Assembly: GCA_964623085.1 (NCBI GenBank)
Contig: CAZUTO010000005.1
Span: 29,745 to 93,744, forward strand
Source of the DNA: CAZUTO01 sp964623085
GTDB taxonomy: Bacteria > Pseudomonadota > Gammaproteobacteria > Pseudomonadales > GM7GCV1
Reading direction: 5' to 3'
DNA: 64,000 nucleotides
In this document: piece by piece, positions 52,450 through 62,588 of the stretch
Position numbering within the stretch: position 1 is the stretch's first letter
How the letters are laid out: every line of letters begins with the position of its first letter
Notes under the pieces: generated by a model
Seen by the model: the letters and a program-made list of their open reading frames with translations, nothing else
What the model was told of the DNA's origin: nothing
Databases searched by the model: none
Made by a program: the position numbers and the translations under genes

Positions 52450-54734
52450 TGGCAAGGCTTTCACTCCTATGCTCACTATGTCTGCTGATGATGGCCGTGG
52501 ATGTGTCTGCGCGACCCTTCCATTATGGCGGCATCACAAACGAAGCACTTGCTAGTTGTGACTCGGATTATTGGGCTGGCCAGTTGGAATCGGCATCAGA
52601 TTGCTACGCCGCGATTTTGTCTTCGGCGGAACCAAATGAAATTAAAGCCGAGGCCGCTTGGGCTTTGGGAGATCGACAAGCCGCAAACGGGTTGTTTGAC
52701 GATGCTGATGGCTTAAGCGCAGATGAGCAAAGCATTATGCTAACGAGATGGGCGGATCTGTATGCGGAGTCGCACCAGCTTCAGGAAGCGTTAAATATCT
52801 ACACAGAAGCCGCTCAACTGGATGAAGGTAATGTCTACGCAAAGCTAGGTGCCATGTTGGTTCTGCTGGAAAGCAATGATGCGCAGGCAGAAGAAAGCTT
52901 GCGCGGGCTAACAGACGACATTGCTCTTCCAGCACAAGTAAGGCTTAAAGCCATGCTCACACTCAGCTATATTGCCTTGCAGAAGAACCAACTTGAAGAA
53001 GCTGAGCAGCTATTAGGTCTATCAGGTGGTTTGGCGAAAGATCATCCGGCGATGGAGTTGGAGTATTTGTCACTGCGGGCATCAATGGAAGTACGGCGAC
53101 GAGAATCGCCGGACGAATGGATCGATCAAGCGTTAGAAATTAATCCGCACTATGGCGATATCTATGCAGTGCCAGCCTATTTTTATCGGATTACGTTTAA
53201 CTATGATAAGACCGGGGAATTTCTGCAGCAGGCCGTGGATATTCAACCCGACCATTGGCGCGCCCACTTAGATCTCGGCGCTAATCATCTGCGCCAGAAT
53301 AGACCCACTGCGGCGCGCAAGCATTTTGAAATTAGCTACGAAGGCGATTCGTTTGATCCGGAAGCAGTGAACTCACTGCGCCTTATGGATACTTTTGAAG
53401 AGTTAGAACTACTGAATTACCCAGAAAGTCCCGATGGCCAACGACTACCCGTTTTGAGTTTGCGGTTAGATGAGGAAGAAGCCGACTTGCTTGCGCCCTA
53501 TGCAAGTGACTTAGCGCAGCGTGCGATTGAGACCTTTAGTAAGCGTTATCAGTTTGAGCTAAAAGAAACCGCGACAATTGAAATCTATCCTAATCACGAT
53601 GACTTTATTGTTCGCTCTATTGGGATGCCGGGTGCTGGACTTTTGGGCGTCGCCTTTGGTTATCTGGTGGCGATGGATTCGCCTACTGCGAAGGCGGGGG
53701 ATGACTACCATTGGGGCACTACGCTCTGGCACGAAGTGGCCCATATTTTTACCCTTGAGGCGAGCGGGCATCTAACCCCACGTTGGTTTAGTGAGGGCGT
53801 TTCAGTATTTGAAGAATGGCAAACGGGCCCGATTCCTGGAACCAGAATTCCTTTGCATGTCTATCAGTCTTTGATCGAATATGATTTCTTGCCAATCGAT
53901 GAATTGGACAAGGGCTTTGTGCGGCCAGAATACGATAATCAGGTTATTGTTTCCTATATGCAGGCGGGCCTCTTGTGTGAATATATCGCTGAAACCTATG
54001 GGTTTGAAGCGCTGGTGGACATGCTTGCCGGTTATCAACGTGGGCTGGATACCAAGCAGGTGGTAGAAGAGGTATTTGATATGCCCGCCACGCGCTTTGA
54101 CAACGGGTTCGCGCAGTATTTTGCGGATAACTATGCGGACTTTCTTGGTGTGTTGCCGGAATGGGAAGACAAGCAAAAAAATGCGTGGCAGGCTTTTGAA
54201 GAAGAAAACTGGGAACAGGCGATTGCCTATGCGGATGAAGTCATCGATCTGCATCCACGTTATACAGAAGCAGATAGCGGCTATATTCTGAAATCCCGCG
54301 CTTACCAAGAGTTGGACGACGAAGTCATGCGCATGAAAGCGCTAGAGGCCTATTGGAAAATGGGTGGTTATCAGCTTGTCCCGCTTAAAGCGCTCAGCGA
54401 ATTTTTCCTCGAAACGGATCGCGCGGATGAAGCAAAAGAGATACTGACAGGTTTGAACCTAATATCACCCTTTGATGTAGACGTGCATTTTCAATTGGGT
54501 GATTTGTTGATGGATTCCGGTGATCATAATGATGCCTTAAGAGAATATCAGGTGGCGATGGCGCTCGATCCTTTAGACAAAGCGGCAGCGCACTATCGTT
54601 TGGCGAGGGTCAATCATGCGCTTGGTAATAGCGCCGATACCGAAGAACACCTTATGACCGCATTAGACATTGCGCCGCACTACCGGCCAGCACAAAAATT
54701 ACTACTAGAAACAATAAACGGCGGAAGCCCTTGA
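52449..54734 (+). CDS. Exported TPR protein with HExxH zinc-peptidase (peptidase MA-like) domain
   Basis: A 761-residue exported protein (signal peptide ending near VSA). TPR repeats occupy about 30-310 and again 575-755, for example IYTEAAQLDEGNVYAKLGAM and LREYQVAMALDPLDKAAAHY. Between them is a gluzincin domain: HEVAH at 428-432 and the third ligand Glu449 in the W-x-x-E-G motif of PRWFSEGVSVF, 17 residues on. The TPR arms probably bind a partner or substrate. Its ATG overlaps the previous stop by one base. It is the only protein in the operon that looks catalytically complete as a protease. Confidence 0.85.
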   Translation: MARLSLLCSLCLLMMAVDVSARPFHYGGITNEALASCDSDYWAGQLESASDCYAAILSSAEPNEIKAEAAWALGDRQAANGLFDDADGLSADEQSIMLTRWADLYAESHQLQEALNIYTEAAQLDEGNVYAKLGAMLVLLESNDAQAEESLRGLTDDIALPAQVRLKAMLTLSYIALQKNQLEEAEQLLGLSGGLAKDHPAMELEYLSLRASMEVRRRESPDEWIDQALEINPHYGDIYAVPAYFYRITFNYDKTGEFLQQAVDIQPDHWRAHLDLGANHLRQNRPTAARKHFEISYEGDSFDPEAVNSLRLMDTFEELELLNYPESPDGQRLPVLSLRLDEEEADLLAPYASDLAQRAIETFSKRYQFELKETATIEIYPNHDDFIVRSIGMPGAGLLGVAFGYLVAMDSPTAKAGDDYHWGTTLWHEVAHIFTLEASGHLTPRWFSEGVSVFEEWQTGPIPGTRIPLHVYQSLIEYDFLPIDELDKGFVRPEYDNQVIVSYMQAGLLCEYIAETYGFEALVDMLAGYQRGLDTKQVVEEVFDMPATRFDNGFAQYFADNYADFLGVLPEWEDKQKNAWQAFEEENWEQAIAYADEVIDLHPRYTEADSGYILKSRAYQELDDEVMRMKALEAYWKMGGYQLVPLKALSEFFLETDRADEAKEILTGLNLISPFDVDVHFQLGDLLMDSGDHNDALREYQVAMALDPLDKAAAHYRLARVNHALGNSADTEEHLMTALDIAPHYRPAQKLLLETINGGSP

Positions 54735-54743
54735 GGCTTTTTA
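54725..54743 (+). terminator. Weak hairpin over the end of the TPR-protease gene
   Basis: AAGCC (54725-54729) and GGCTT (54735-54739) form a short stem around the TGA stop codon, followed by TTTAT. It could act as a partial terminator or attenuator inside the operon; 50 bases separate the flanking genes here, the widest gap but one. Confidence 0.35.
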
Positions 54744-54784
54744 TAGATAGCCGAAAAAAGCGCCATCTATTTTAGGAATTATTT

Positions 54785-55822
54785 ATGAGTGAAGATCAAG
54801 TATTGGGAGAAGCAATGAGCGAAAACAATGAGAGTCAACTCGGTGAAGCACGCGAGCTCGTCAATCTGTTTGGTGAGCGAATGAGCGCTATTCGTGAGCA
54901 AGTCGGCAAGGCGGTGGTGGGTCAGGATGATGTTGTCGAACAGCTGCTAATTACGCTCTTGGTTGGTGGCCATTGTCTGATCACAGGTATGCCGGGTACC
55001 GCAAAAACACTGTTGGTAAAAACCCTATCCGATGCCTTGGGTCTGAGCTTTAAGCGTATCCAATTTACTCCAGATCTTATGCCTACAGATATCACTGGTA
55101 CCGACATTGTTGAAGAAACAGCAAACGGCAGGGAATGGCGATTTGTCCCGGGGCCGGTATTTGCCAACGTGCTTTTGGCGGATGAGATTAACCGAACACC
55201 GCCTAAAACACAGGCGTCCTTGTTGGAATCCATGCAGGAAGGCACAGTCACCGTTCGAGGCACCATTCATAAACTTGATCAACCGTTCTTTGTGTTGGCG
55301 ACGCAAAACCCCATTGAGCTGGAGGGGACATACCCGCTGCCAGAGGCGCAGCTTGATCGGTTTTTGTTCAATGTGATGTTGGACTATCTATCGGCTGAAG
55401 AAGAACTGGATGTCGTCAATCGCTATACCACGGGTGTGGAGTTGCCGAAGATTGATGTGTGCACCAATGCGGAAGAGATCATCGGATTTCAGAAATTGGT
55501 CAGACAGGTTCCTATATCGAAAGAGATCAATGAATTAGCCGTCAACATTGTCAGAGCAACGCGCCCGGGTGATTCGTTGGCCACTGACAAAGTAAATCGT
55601 TATATCAATCATGGCTCGAGTGTTCGCGCCACTATGGCATTGACGTTGGCGGCGAAAGCACGTGCGTTGTTGTCCGGGCGATATCACGTAGCGAAAGAGG
55701 ATTTAGCAGCGATGGCGCCACCTATCTTGCGTCACAGAGTGTTGGCTAATTACTACGCTGAATCTGATGGTGTGACGGTAGACAACGTGTTAGCCGATCT
55801 TATCAACGGATTGGTTGGTTAA
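54785..55822 (+). CDS. MoxR family AAA+ ATPase
   Basis: A 345-residue MoxR ATPase, probably a chaperone that acts with the VWA proteins around it. Visible motifs: Walker A GMPGTAKT near residue 66, the MoxR segment FTPDLMPTDITGTDI, Walker B ADEINR followed by TPPKTQASLLESMQE, and the sensor region ATQNPIELEGTYPLPEAQLDRFLF. The C-terminal lid starts near VNRYINHGSSVRATMAL. A second ATG at residue 12 would remove a polar extension; the first has better spacing. Family members insert cofactors or remodel proteins in the cell envelope, a role not established here. Confidence 0.95.
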   Translation: MSEDQVLGEAMSENNESQLGEARELVNLFGERMSAIREQVGKAVVGQDDVVEQLLITLLVGGHCLITGMPGTAKTLLVKTLSDALGLSFKRIQFTPDLMPTDITGTDIVEETANGREWRFVPGPVFANVLLADEINRTPPKTQASLLESMQEGTVTVRGTIHKLDQPFFVLATQNPIELEGTYPLPEAQLDRFLFNVMLDYLSAEEELDVVNRYTTGVELPKIDVCTNAEEIIGFQKLVRQVPISKEINELAVNIVRATRPGDSLATDKVNRYINHGSSVRATMALTLAAKARALLSGRYHVAKEDLAAMAPPILRHRVLANYYAESDGVTVDNVLADLINGLVG

Positions 55823-55855
55823 TCGCATTACGTATAGAGATATATAGAGACGCTC

Positions 55856-56785
55856 ATGGTCCAAGAACCTCAATCTCAAGCAGCAACAAATCGGTCGCCG
55901 ATGCGATTGCTGACGCCAGAGATATTATCGGGTTTGTCTAATCTCGAGATATTGGCGCGAACCGTCGTGGATGGCGTGCTGATTGGTTTGCATCGCTCGC
56001 CGCACTTTGGGTTTAGCCAAGAGTTTGCTGAGTATCGTGCCTATAACGAGGGCGATGATTTACGTTATGTTGATTGGAACGTCTACGCGCGCACAGGCCG
56101 AACCTATATCAAGCAATTCAAGGGTGAAACTAGCGCGCATTTGATGCTGTTAATGGATCTCAGTGCGTCCATGGGCTATCAGTCAAAGGGCGCCTCTGTT
56201 TCAAAGCTGATGTATGCAAAATATCTGGCAGCCAGTTTGGCCTATTTGTCTTCGCAGCAAAAAGATGCAGTGGGTCTGATCGAGTTTGATGAAACACTTC
56301 GTCAATACCTGAAGCCATCAAGCCGTCCCGGTCAGTTTCAGGCGGTGTTACATGCATTGGACGCAGCGGAAGTTAATGGTGGCACTGAATTTAGTGTTCC
56401 GGCTGACCAGATGTCATCGATCAAAGCAAAGCGCGGCATGGTGGCAGTGATCTCTGACTTCTACACAGACCCCGAAAAGCTAATCAACGCCATTCAACCA
56501 CTGAGTATTCAGGGGCAAGATCTAGCCCTGTTTCAGATCCTTGATCCGCATGAGCTCGCACCAGATATAAAACACTCCACGCTCTATGAAGACGCGGAGA
56601 CCGGCGCGGCGGTGGAAGTTTCGCCAGACTATATGACCAAAGAGTATCCCGCGCGAATAGCAGCCCATATCGCCTCAATCAAAGACGCTGCGGCAGCAGT
56701 TAATGCCGATCACATCGTGCTGAATTCAGCCGAGCCTCTCGACGGAGCGCTGCGTCGATATCTTCAATTTAGGCAACGCAGATGA
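55856..56785 (+). CDS. DUF58 domain protein
   Basis: A 309-residue DUF58 protein, the usual partner of MoxR. The signature YRAYNEGDDLRYVDWNVYART is at about residues 60-80, followed by a VWA-like domain with the MIDAS-type DLSASMGYQS and VISDFYTD. There is no membrane segment, so it is probably cytoplasmic or peripheral. It begins 34 bases after moxR and overlaps the next gene by four bases (ATGA). Confidence 0.93.
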   Translation: MVQEPQSQAATNRSPMRLLTPEILSGLSNLEILARTVVDGVLIGLHRSPHFGFSQEFAEYRAYNEGDDLRYVDWNVYARTGRTYIKQFKGETSAHLMLLMDLSASMGYQSKGASVSKLMYAKYLAASLAYLSSQQKDAVGLIEFDETLRQYLKPSSRPGQFQAVLHALDAAEVNGGTEFSVPADQMSSIKAKRGMVAVISDFYTDPEKLINAIQPLSIQGQDLALFQILDPHELAPDIKHSTLYEDAETGAAVEVSPDYMTKEYPARIAAHIASIKDAAAAVNADHIVLNSAEPLDGALRRYLQFRQRR

Positions 56786-58821
56786 GCTTGATCGCGCCAT
56801 TATTTTTACTTGGGCTAGGGTTGCTGGCTTTGCCGTTTTGGTTGCATCGGTTGCAGACAGATGATCCGGTGCGCGAGACGTTTTCTTCAACGATGTTTCT
56901 TGAAGCAAGCCAAAAACGTGTGCGAGTGCGCAAGCAGTTGCAGCACCTGTTTCTTATGCTGCTGCGGCTGTTATTTCTGGCGTTATTAGTGGTGGCTTTT
57001 GCTCAGCCTATTCTGCGTCTCGATAATCTTATTGGTGCGCAAACAGGTAGTCGCTATCACCTGATTGTTGTCGATACCACTGCATCGATATCCGCTGCTT
57101 CGGTTTTTGACGAGATACGTGATCAGGCGAAAGGTATTGTAAACGCGGCCGGTCAAGATGAGTTTGTTCAGGTCTACCAGTTTGGCCCAGCTCTCACCGC
57201 ATTGACCGAAGCTGGCGCGACCAAGCAGACATCGAATGCAGCCATCGATAACCTTGAAGTACGCGATGTTGCGGGTGAGTTCGGTGATCTAATGACGGCA
57301 CTCTCGCGGTTGGATTGGGATCAACCACTGGATTATCAAGTGCACTTGGTCAGTGATTTTCAAAAGACATCCTTGCCTGACCGGTTTGCAGATATGATTC
57401 CAGATCTTCCTGCTGCCGCCCAAATTAGCTTTAACTTCTATCCGGCGACATCTGGCGATAGCGGCAATTGGTTTATCGATTCCGTGCAAGAAGAAGAGCA
57501 GGGTCTGCGTATCAACGTTGGGGGCCGTAATACTTCCAGCGAGACGTTGGATCTGACAGTAAAAGTGGGCGATGAGCCTGAAAGTGCACATCAACTCACT
57601 GTAACTGAATCTGGCCGAGCCAGCTTATTTGTACCCAACCTTGTTTACGAAGCGGGTATTAATGCGGTCCGAGTTGAAATTCGAAATCAAGATGCGTTGG
57701 CCGTCGATAATCGTTTTCATCTGGTTGTCGACCGATCACCGCCGGAACCGGTGTTGTTATTAACCACTAATCCTTTTGCGCCAGCAGCAAATTACCTGTC
57801 GGCGGTAATGTCGAGTGTAGGTGAAGGTGTTTCTGATCAGCAAACCTACCGGGTCGAGGCGGTCTCGTTGTCTGACTTTGATGTCCGGACACTAGAACGC
57901 TATTCTTGGGTAATTGTTGATGACATCGGTGCCATAGATGGCGTTTTTGCCGATGGATTGACCGACTATCTCGCTGCTGGCGGCGCGCTATTTGCAGCGA
58001 CGGGTGATCAGACGCCTGGCTTAGCGGCCTTGCCGGTATCCGGGCATGCATTAGTCAGTGAGACTCTGTCACAGAATAACCAACCACAGGCAGTATCCAG
58101 AGTCGATCAAGCTCATCGTATGTTGTCTGGTTTAGAAGGCTGGTCAGATATTCGATTTTCGCGCGCAGTCAGCGTTGAGCTGCAACCGGAAGATAAAGTG
58201 CTGGTTAGTTTGGAAGACGGAACACCGCTATTGATTGAGCAGCAACTCGCACAGGGAAAATCGGTACTGTTTGCTAGTAGCCTTGATAACCAATGGAACA
58301 ACTTGCCGGTAAAACCTCTATATGTCAGCTTGATGGCGCAGGCGGCGAACTATCTTTCTGATGCTGACCGATTGAAAACCCAGCAGTACGGTGGTGATCT
58401 GTTTAGCTTGCAAGAGCTATCTGGGGGTGCGGGTCAGCTGGTCGACCCAAGCGGGAAGGCAGTGTTGGAATTAGGAAGTACACGCCAGCCCGGCGCGTAT
58501 ACGCTTTCTCAAACAGGGTTTTATCAAATATTTACTTTGGCGGGAGAATCTCTTGTCGGCGTCAATACGCACCCAGATGAAACCGATTTGACACCATTAG
58601 ATGAATCCGATTTTGAAAACTGGAAGCAGGCATTGGCAGGTGATTCTAATAGCGGGCAGCAAGTTGTATCCGAAACATCGATTGTTGATGACACCGGTTC
58701 GCAGCGCGAATTCTGGCTTTGGATACTCTGTGGTGCAGCTGTTTTGCTATTACTAGAGTCATTGTTTGCTAATTGGAAAATTCCAAGCATGCCACAATAT
58801 GGCAGTGGAGCTAAGTCATGA
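56782..58821 (+). CDS. BatA-like VWA/GATase-like membrane protein
   Basis: A 679-residue membrane protein. The N-terminal BatA domain is clear (PLFLLGLGLLALPFWLHRL, then ETFSSTMFLEASQ and a second helix). A VWA domain follows with VVDTTASI, and then an Ig-like section and a GATase-like region (VLLLTTNPFAP, YSWVIVDDIGAID, YLAAGGALFAATGD). A last helix is near 645-665. No Cys occurs outside that helix, so the GATase-like part lacks a nucleophile. It resembles the first gene of the operon in domain order. Both ends overlap neighbours by four bases. Confidence 0.85.
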   Translation: MSLIAPLFLLGLGLLALPFWLHRLQTDDPVRETFSSTMFLEASQKRVRVRKQLQHLFLMLLRLLFLALLVVAFAQPILRLDNLIGAQTGSRYHLIVVDTTASISAASVFDEIRDQAKGIVNAAGQDEFVQVYQFGPALTALTEAGATKQTSNAAIDNLEVRDVAGEFGDLMTALSRLDWDQPLDYQVHLVSDFQKTSLPDRFADMIPDLPAAAQISFNFYPATSGDSGNWFIDSVQEEEQGLRINVGGRNTSSETLDLTVKVGDEPESAHQLTVTESGRASLFVPNLVYEAGINAVRVEIRNQDALAVDNRFHLVVDRSPPEPVLLLTTNPFAPAANYLSAVMSSVGEGVSDQQTYRVEAVSLSDFDVRTLERYSWVIVDDIGAIDGVFADGLTDYLAAGGALFAATGDQTPGLAALPVSGHALVSETLSQNNQPQAVSRVDQAHRMLSGLEGWSDIRFSRAVSVELQPEDKVLVSLEDGTPLLIEQQLAQGKSVLFASSLDNQWNNLPVKPLYVSLMAQAANYLSDADRLKTQQYGGDLFSLQELSGGAGQLVDPSGKAVLELGSTRQPGAYTLSQTGFYQIFTLAGESLVGVNTHPDETDLTPLDESDFENWKQALAGDSNSGQQVVSETSIVDDTGSQREFWLWILCGAAVLLLLESLFANWKIPSMPQYGSGAKS

Positions 58822-61800
58822 ATCCAAATATCGATGCGAAAACCGAATTAAGCCAATATTTGGCGCGCTATCACAAGCGCTTAAAGTCCGTTCTGGTGGC
58901 GCGCGGAACTGCTGTTGTCGCTGGTTTGTTTTTAGTCGTCAGTTTAATTGCAGCCTATTTGGCAGTCCGCACGGGCTTTGCTAGCGATACGATTATATAC
59001 GGGCGTCTAGCGATCCTGCTTGTGGCCTTAGGTGGGATCTTCGCGCTCTTTGTATTGCCTCTTCGAGCACTAAAAAAGCAGATAGCCTCGAAGATTGAGG
59101 AATCTACCCCAGAATTTGATGGTCGGATACAGACCCTTGTTGGCGCGTCTTCAGATAATCCCATGCAGCAATTGTTGGCAGAGGATGCTTGGGCGATTGC
59201 CCAGCAAAATTCGCCGAAGTCACGCGTCAGCGCTTGGGATATTTCTATTCCTTCTTTACTAACCGTTTGTATGCTTGCTGTGCTTTTGATTTGCCTGGTA
59301 GCGGCGCCGGGCTTAATGAATTACAGCTTAAGACACCTTTACGCTGGTTGGATGGTCGATGACCTTTTGCCGCCGCAATCGATCACCGTAACACCTGGTG
59401 ATGAACTTGTGCGACGTGGGGCGAGCCTGCACGTAGAGGCCGCGGCTTCCGGATTTCAGCCAGGGGAAGCGAGCTTATACGTGCTGATGGAAAGCGGTGA
59501 ATGGCAAGAAGTCAGCATGAATCCCGCCCCAGATTCGGATTCCGGAGAACGGTCTTTTGATTTCACGCTTTTTTCGGTGCGTGAGTCAATGAGCTATTAC
59601 GTCAAAGCCATGGGTATTCGAAGCCCCACACACACCGTTGATGTTGTTGATTTACCCGGTATTAAGAATCTTGAGGTGACCTATGAATATCCAGAGTGGA
59701 CCGGGTTAGAACCACAGACGCTAGAGCAGGGCGGCGATATTGATGCACTACCGGGAACAGGCATTCGATTGGCAGTGACCACGGATACGCCACTTCCAGC
59801 TGGCGAGCTAGTATTAAATGGTGAGACGCTGAGTATGGACATTAGCGGCGAGCAGGGTGCCGCCGGATTTACCGTTGAAGAAGACGGAGAGTACTTTCTT
59901 GCTGCGCGTATTGGTTCGGAGCAAGTTCGCCTAAGCGATAACTATTTTATTAGAGTATTGGAAGACCAGCGGCCAGAGATCGAATTCGCAAGCCCGGGTC
60001 GTGATAGCAATGCCACGAGTATCGAAGAGATCGCCACCACTATTCAGGTGGAGGACGATTATGTCTTGGAAAATGTCGAGCTTCGTTATGCCGTCAATGG
60101 AGGAGAGTGGAACACGGTCGCGCTAGAGACCGAAGACCGGATAGCCAGCTTAGATCATGTTTTTTATCTAGAAGAAATTGTTGCCGATGCTGAAGTGTTT
60201 TCAGCGGGAAGCATTGAAGATAGCGGCGAGAGCGAAGAGGGCGTCAGTGTTGATGAGCCAACCGTGACTGAGCTCGTTCCCGGTGATTTGATCTCATACT
60301 ACGCGGTGGCCGAGGATCGTGCATCGAAAACCCAGACGGATATCTATTTCATTGAAGTTCAGCCATTTGATCGTCGAGTATCGCCTGCAGAGCAAGGTGG
60401 TGGTTTAGGTGGGGGGCAGGGTGCGAGCGAGCAAGAGATTTCTCAACGTCAAAAAGAGATTTTTGTCTCCATTTGGAACCTGATTCGTGAACAGTCGGAA
60501 AATACCCGCTCAGATGTTGGCGTAGATGATGTGCTTGTTGAGAGCCGAATAAACGATAATGCTCTGTTATTGTCTAGATTGCAGTTGTCGTTGCAGGAGC
60601 AAGCGCAATCGTTGCTTGAGACAGCGCGCGCGCGAGGTATTGATGATGACGAGCGTGTCGGTACCTTTATTGAGCATATGGAACGCGCTATCGAAGTGAT
60701 GACCGGAGTCAGTGAAAGCTTAGCTGAAATGGATCTAGATGCGGCGATTCAACCCGGACAAGAAGCGCTTCAGCATTTGTCCAGAGCCGATGCTGTCGTC
60801 AACGATATCGAAGTGTCTTTGAATCAGAGGCAAGGCGGAGGTGGCGGTGGTGGCGGTGCCGGACAAGACCTCGCTGAAATGATGGAATTGGAAATTGATT
60901 TTGACCAAAATCAATACGAGACAGGTTCTCAGGCTTCCCGTGACAGTCAAGAGCAACAAACCGATGACGCGATGCGAGAGCTGGAAGAGTTGGCACGACG
61001 ACAAGAACAGTTGGCTGACAGTATTGATCGCAATCGCCAACCAACTCAAGCCCAAGAATGGCAACAAGAAATACTTAGACGAGACGCCGAAGCGTTGCGC
61101 GAACGGCTCAATCAGCTTGAGCGAAACGCTAGTGCTCAAAGTCAGCAAAGCCAACAGGGTCAGGCAGGTCAGGACGGAGAAGGCCAAGCTGGTCAGGGCG
61201 GAGAAGGACAAGCAGCCGCTTCTTCGGAGCAAGCCTCAAGTGAAGTCAACCGTCGCCTCGAAAGTGCATTGGAGGCAATGGAACGTGCTACAGAAGCAAT
61301 GCGGACGGGTGATACAGCTCAATTGGAGCAAGCAGCAGATGAAGCGAGGAGGCAGCTAGAAGGTGCCGGTTCGCAGATTGCCGCAGACCTAGATGCAAGC
61401 GTACAAGAAGGATTTGCCGATATGGCTGATCGCGCTGCAGCCTTGTATAGAGATCAAGCAAGGCTTGAAGAAACGCTGCTCGATGGTGTTCAGCGTGCGA
61501 TTTCTTCAGCTCCGGAGGAGGCAACCACCGTTGAAAATCCGTTCGACTATGAAGAAGAGAATGGTTTTGCCGAAGATAAGCGCGCAATGATCGCCGAGCT
61601 ACAGCGTCTAAAAGAAGAAATGCAAGTCAATGCAGATCGGATTCGAGCGGAGGCGCCCAATGTGTCCAGAATGTTGGATCAAGCTGATGCCGAGCTTAAA
61701 GAATCTGAGATCGCCATACGTATGGATATCGCGGCAAACTATTTTGCTCGTGGTGAGTCACTCTATGTCGCAAATAGTGAAAGCATGGTGACCCGCAGCC

Positions 61801-62549
61801 TAGAAGAGCTGAAAGAAACCTTGGAAGACGCAGAGCGTTTGCTATCTGGAGCGGCAGGCGATGAAACAGCGTTAGATAGATTACTCAGTGATATTCGAGA
61901 AGGGAGCGGGGCGCTGAGAGAGTTGGCTGGCGGAAATCAAGGTGAGCAGAACAGTGATGCTCAGTCTGGTACTGCTGGAGAAGGCCAGGCAGTTGGAGAA
62001 AGTCAGACAGCTGGACAAGGTCAAACACCTGGATCTGGTGAACAAGCCGCAACTGAAGCCAATTCAGAAGGTAACCCAGAAGGCCAAGGTCAAGGCGACG
62101 CTCAAGGTCAGGGCCAGGGCCAGCAAGGTCAAGGTCAGCTAGCCGGCGGCCCAAACGGAACCTGGAACGGTTGGGGTGGCGGAGCACCTAGCGGCGCAAT
62201 CGGAGATGCCGAAACACAGATAGACCAGCTTAATGCGGGTATTGGCAATCTGGTACCAGAATTACGCGCTCGCGGAGTGGGTGAAAATCAAATTGCTGAG
62301 GTCAGGCGGCTTGTTGAGCAACTTCAGAATGCTGGTTTGTCCGGTGGCGTATCAAGTCGGGCTGAATTAAACGATACCTTGGCACTTTTGGAGAAGCTGG
62401 AGCAGACAGTTGACGATAGCTTTAATGCTAACGATGGGCGTGTCCGCAGCCAGACGCCAGCGAGGGTACAGATAGAGTACCAAGAGGCAGTGGCTGAGTA
62501 TTATCGGCGCTTGAGCGCTGATGCTGATGAGGGTGCAAGTCTAAACTAG
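58818..62549 (+). CDS. DUF4175 family large membrane protein with Gln/Gly-rich repeats
   Basis: A 1243-residue protein. Three N-terminal membrane segments (about 32-54, 60-82 and 150-172) lead into beta-rich periplasmic domains (about 190-545), then a long helical, probably coiled-coil part with many Glu, Gln, Ala and Arg (about 555-1060). Low-complexity runs are a poly-Gly stretch near 675, a Gln-Gly-Ser run near 775-805 and a Gly-Gln stretch near 1110-1150. The family is annotated DUF4175 and has no known function. The long rod could span the periplasm. ATGA overlap with the BatA-like gene. Confidence 0.85.
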   Translation: MNPNIDAKTELSQYLARYHKRLKSVLVARGTAVVAGLFLVVSLIAAYLAVRTGFASDTIIYGRLAILLVALGGIFALFVLPLRALKKQIASKIEESTPEFDGRIQTLVGASSDNPMQQLLAEDAWAIAQQNSPKSRVSAWDISIPSLLTVCMLAVLLICLVAAPGLMNYSLRHLYAGWMVDDLLPPQSITVTPGDELVRRGASLHVEAAASGFQPGEASLYVLMESGEWQEVSMNPAPDSDSGERSFDFTLFSVRESMSYYVKAMGIRSPTHTVDVVDLPGIKNLEVTYEYPEWTGLEPQTLEQGGDIDALPGTGIRLAVTTDTPLPAGELVLNGETLSMDISGEQGAAGFTVEEDGEYFLAARIGSEQVRLSDNYFIRVLEDQRPEIEFASPGRDSNATSIEEIATTIQVEDDYVLENVELRYAVNGGEWNTVALETEDRIASLDHVFYLEEIVADAEVFSAGSIEDSGESEEGVSVDEPTVTELVPGDLISYYAVAEDRASKTQTDIYFIEVQPFDRRVSPAEQGGGLGGGQGASEQEISQRQKEIFVSIWNLIREQSENTRSDVGVDDVLVESRINDNALLLSRLQLSLQEQAQSLLETARARGIDDDERVGTFIEHMERAIEVMTGVSESLAEMDLDAAIQPGQEALQHLSRADAVVNDIEVSLNQRQGGGGGGGGAGQDLAEMMELEIDFDQNQYETGSQASRDSQEQQTDDAMRELEELARRQEQLADSIDRNRQPTQAQEWQQEILRRDAEALRERLNQLERNASAQSQQSQQGQAGQDGEGQAGQGGEGQAAASSEQASSEVNRRLESALEAMERATEAMRTGDTAQLEQAADEARRQLEGAGSQIAADLDASVQEGFADMADRAAALYRDQARLEETLLDGVQRAISSAPEEATTVENPFDYEEENGFAEDKRAMIAELQRLKEEMQVNADRIRAEAPNVSRMLDQADAELKESEIAIRMDIAANYFARGESLYVANSESMVTRSLEELKETLEDAERLLSGAAGDETALDRLLSDIREGSGALRELAGGNQGEQNSDAQSGTAGEGQAVGESQTAGQGQTPGSGEQAATEANSEGNPEGQGQGDAQGQGQGQQGQGQLAGGPNGTWNGWGGGAPSGAIGDAETQIDQLNAGIGNLVPELRARGVGENQIAEVRRLVEQLQNAGLSGGVSSRAELNDTLALLEKLEQTVDDSFNANDGRVRSQTPARVQIEYQEAVAEYYRRLSADADEGASLN

Positions 62550-62588
62550 CGCTAAAAACCAGCGCCAACGACAGAGGCTGTTTATTAA

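Noticed and set aside
60895..61359. Long + strand frame inside the DUF4175 gene
   Set aside because: It is a shadow frame of the Gln/Glu-rich coding repeats; the DUF4175 frame is continuous and has family support.
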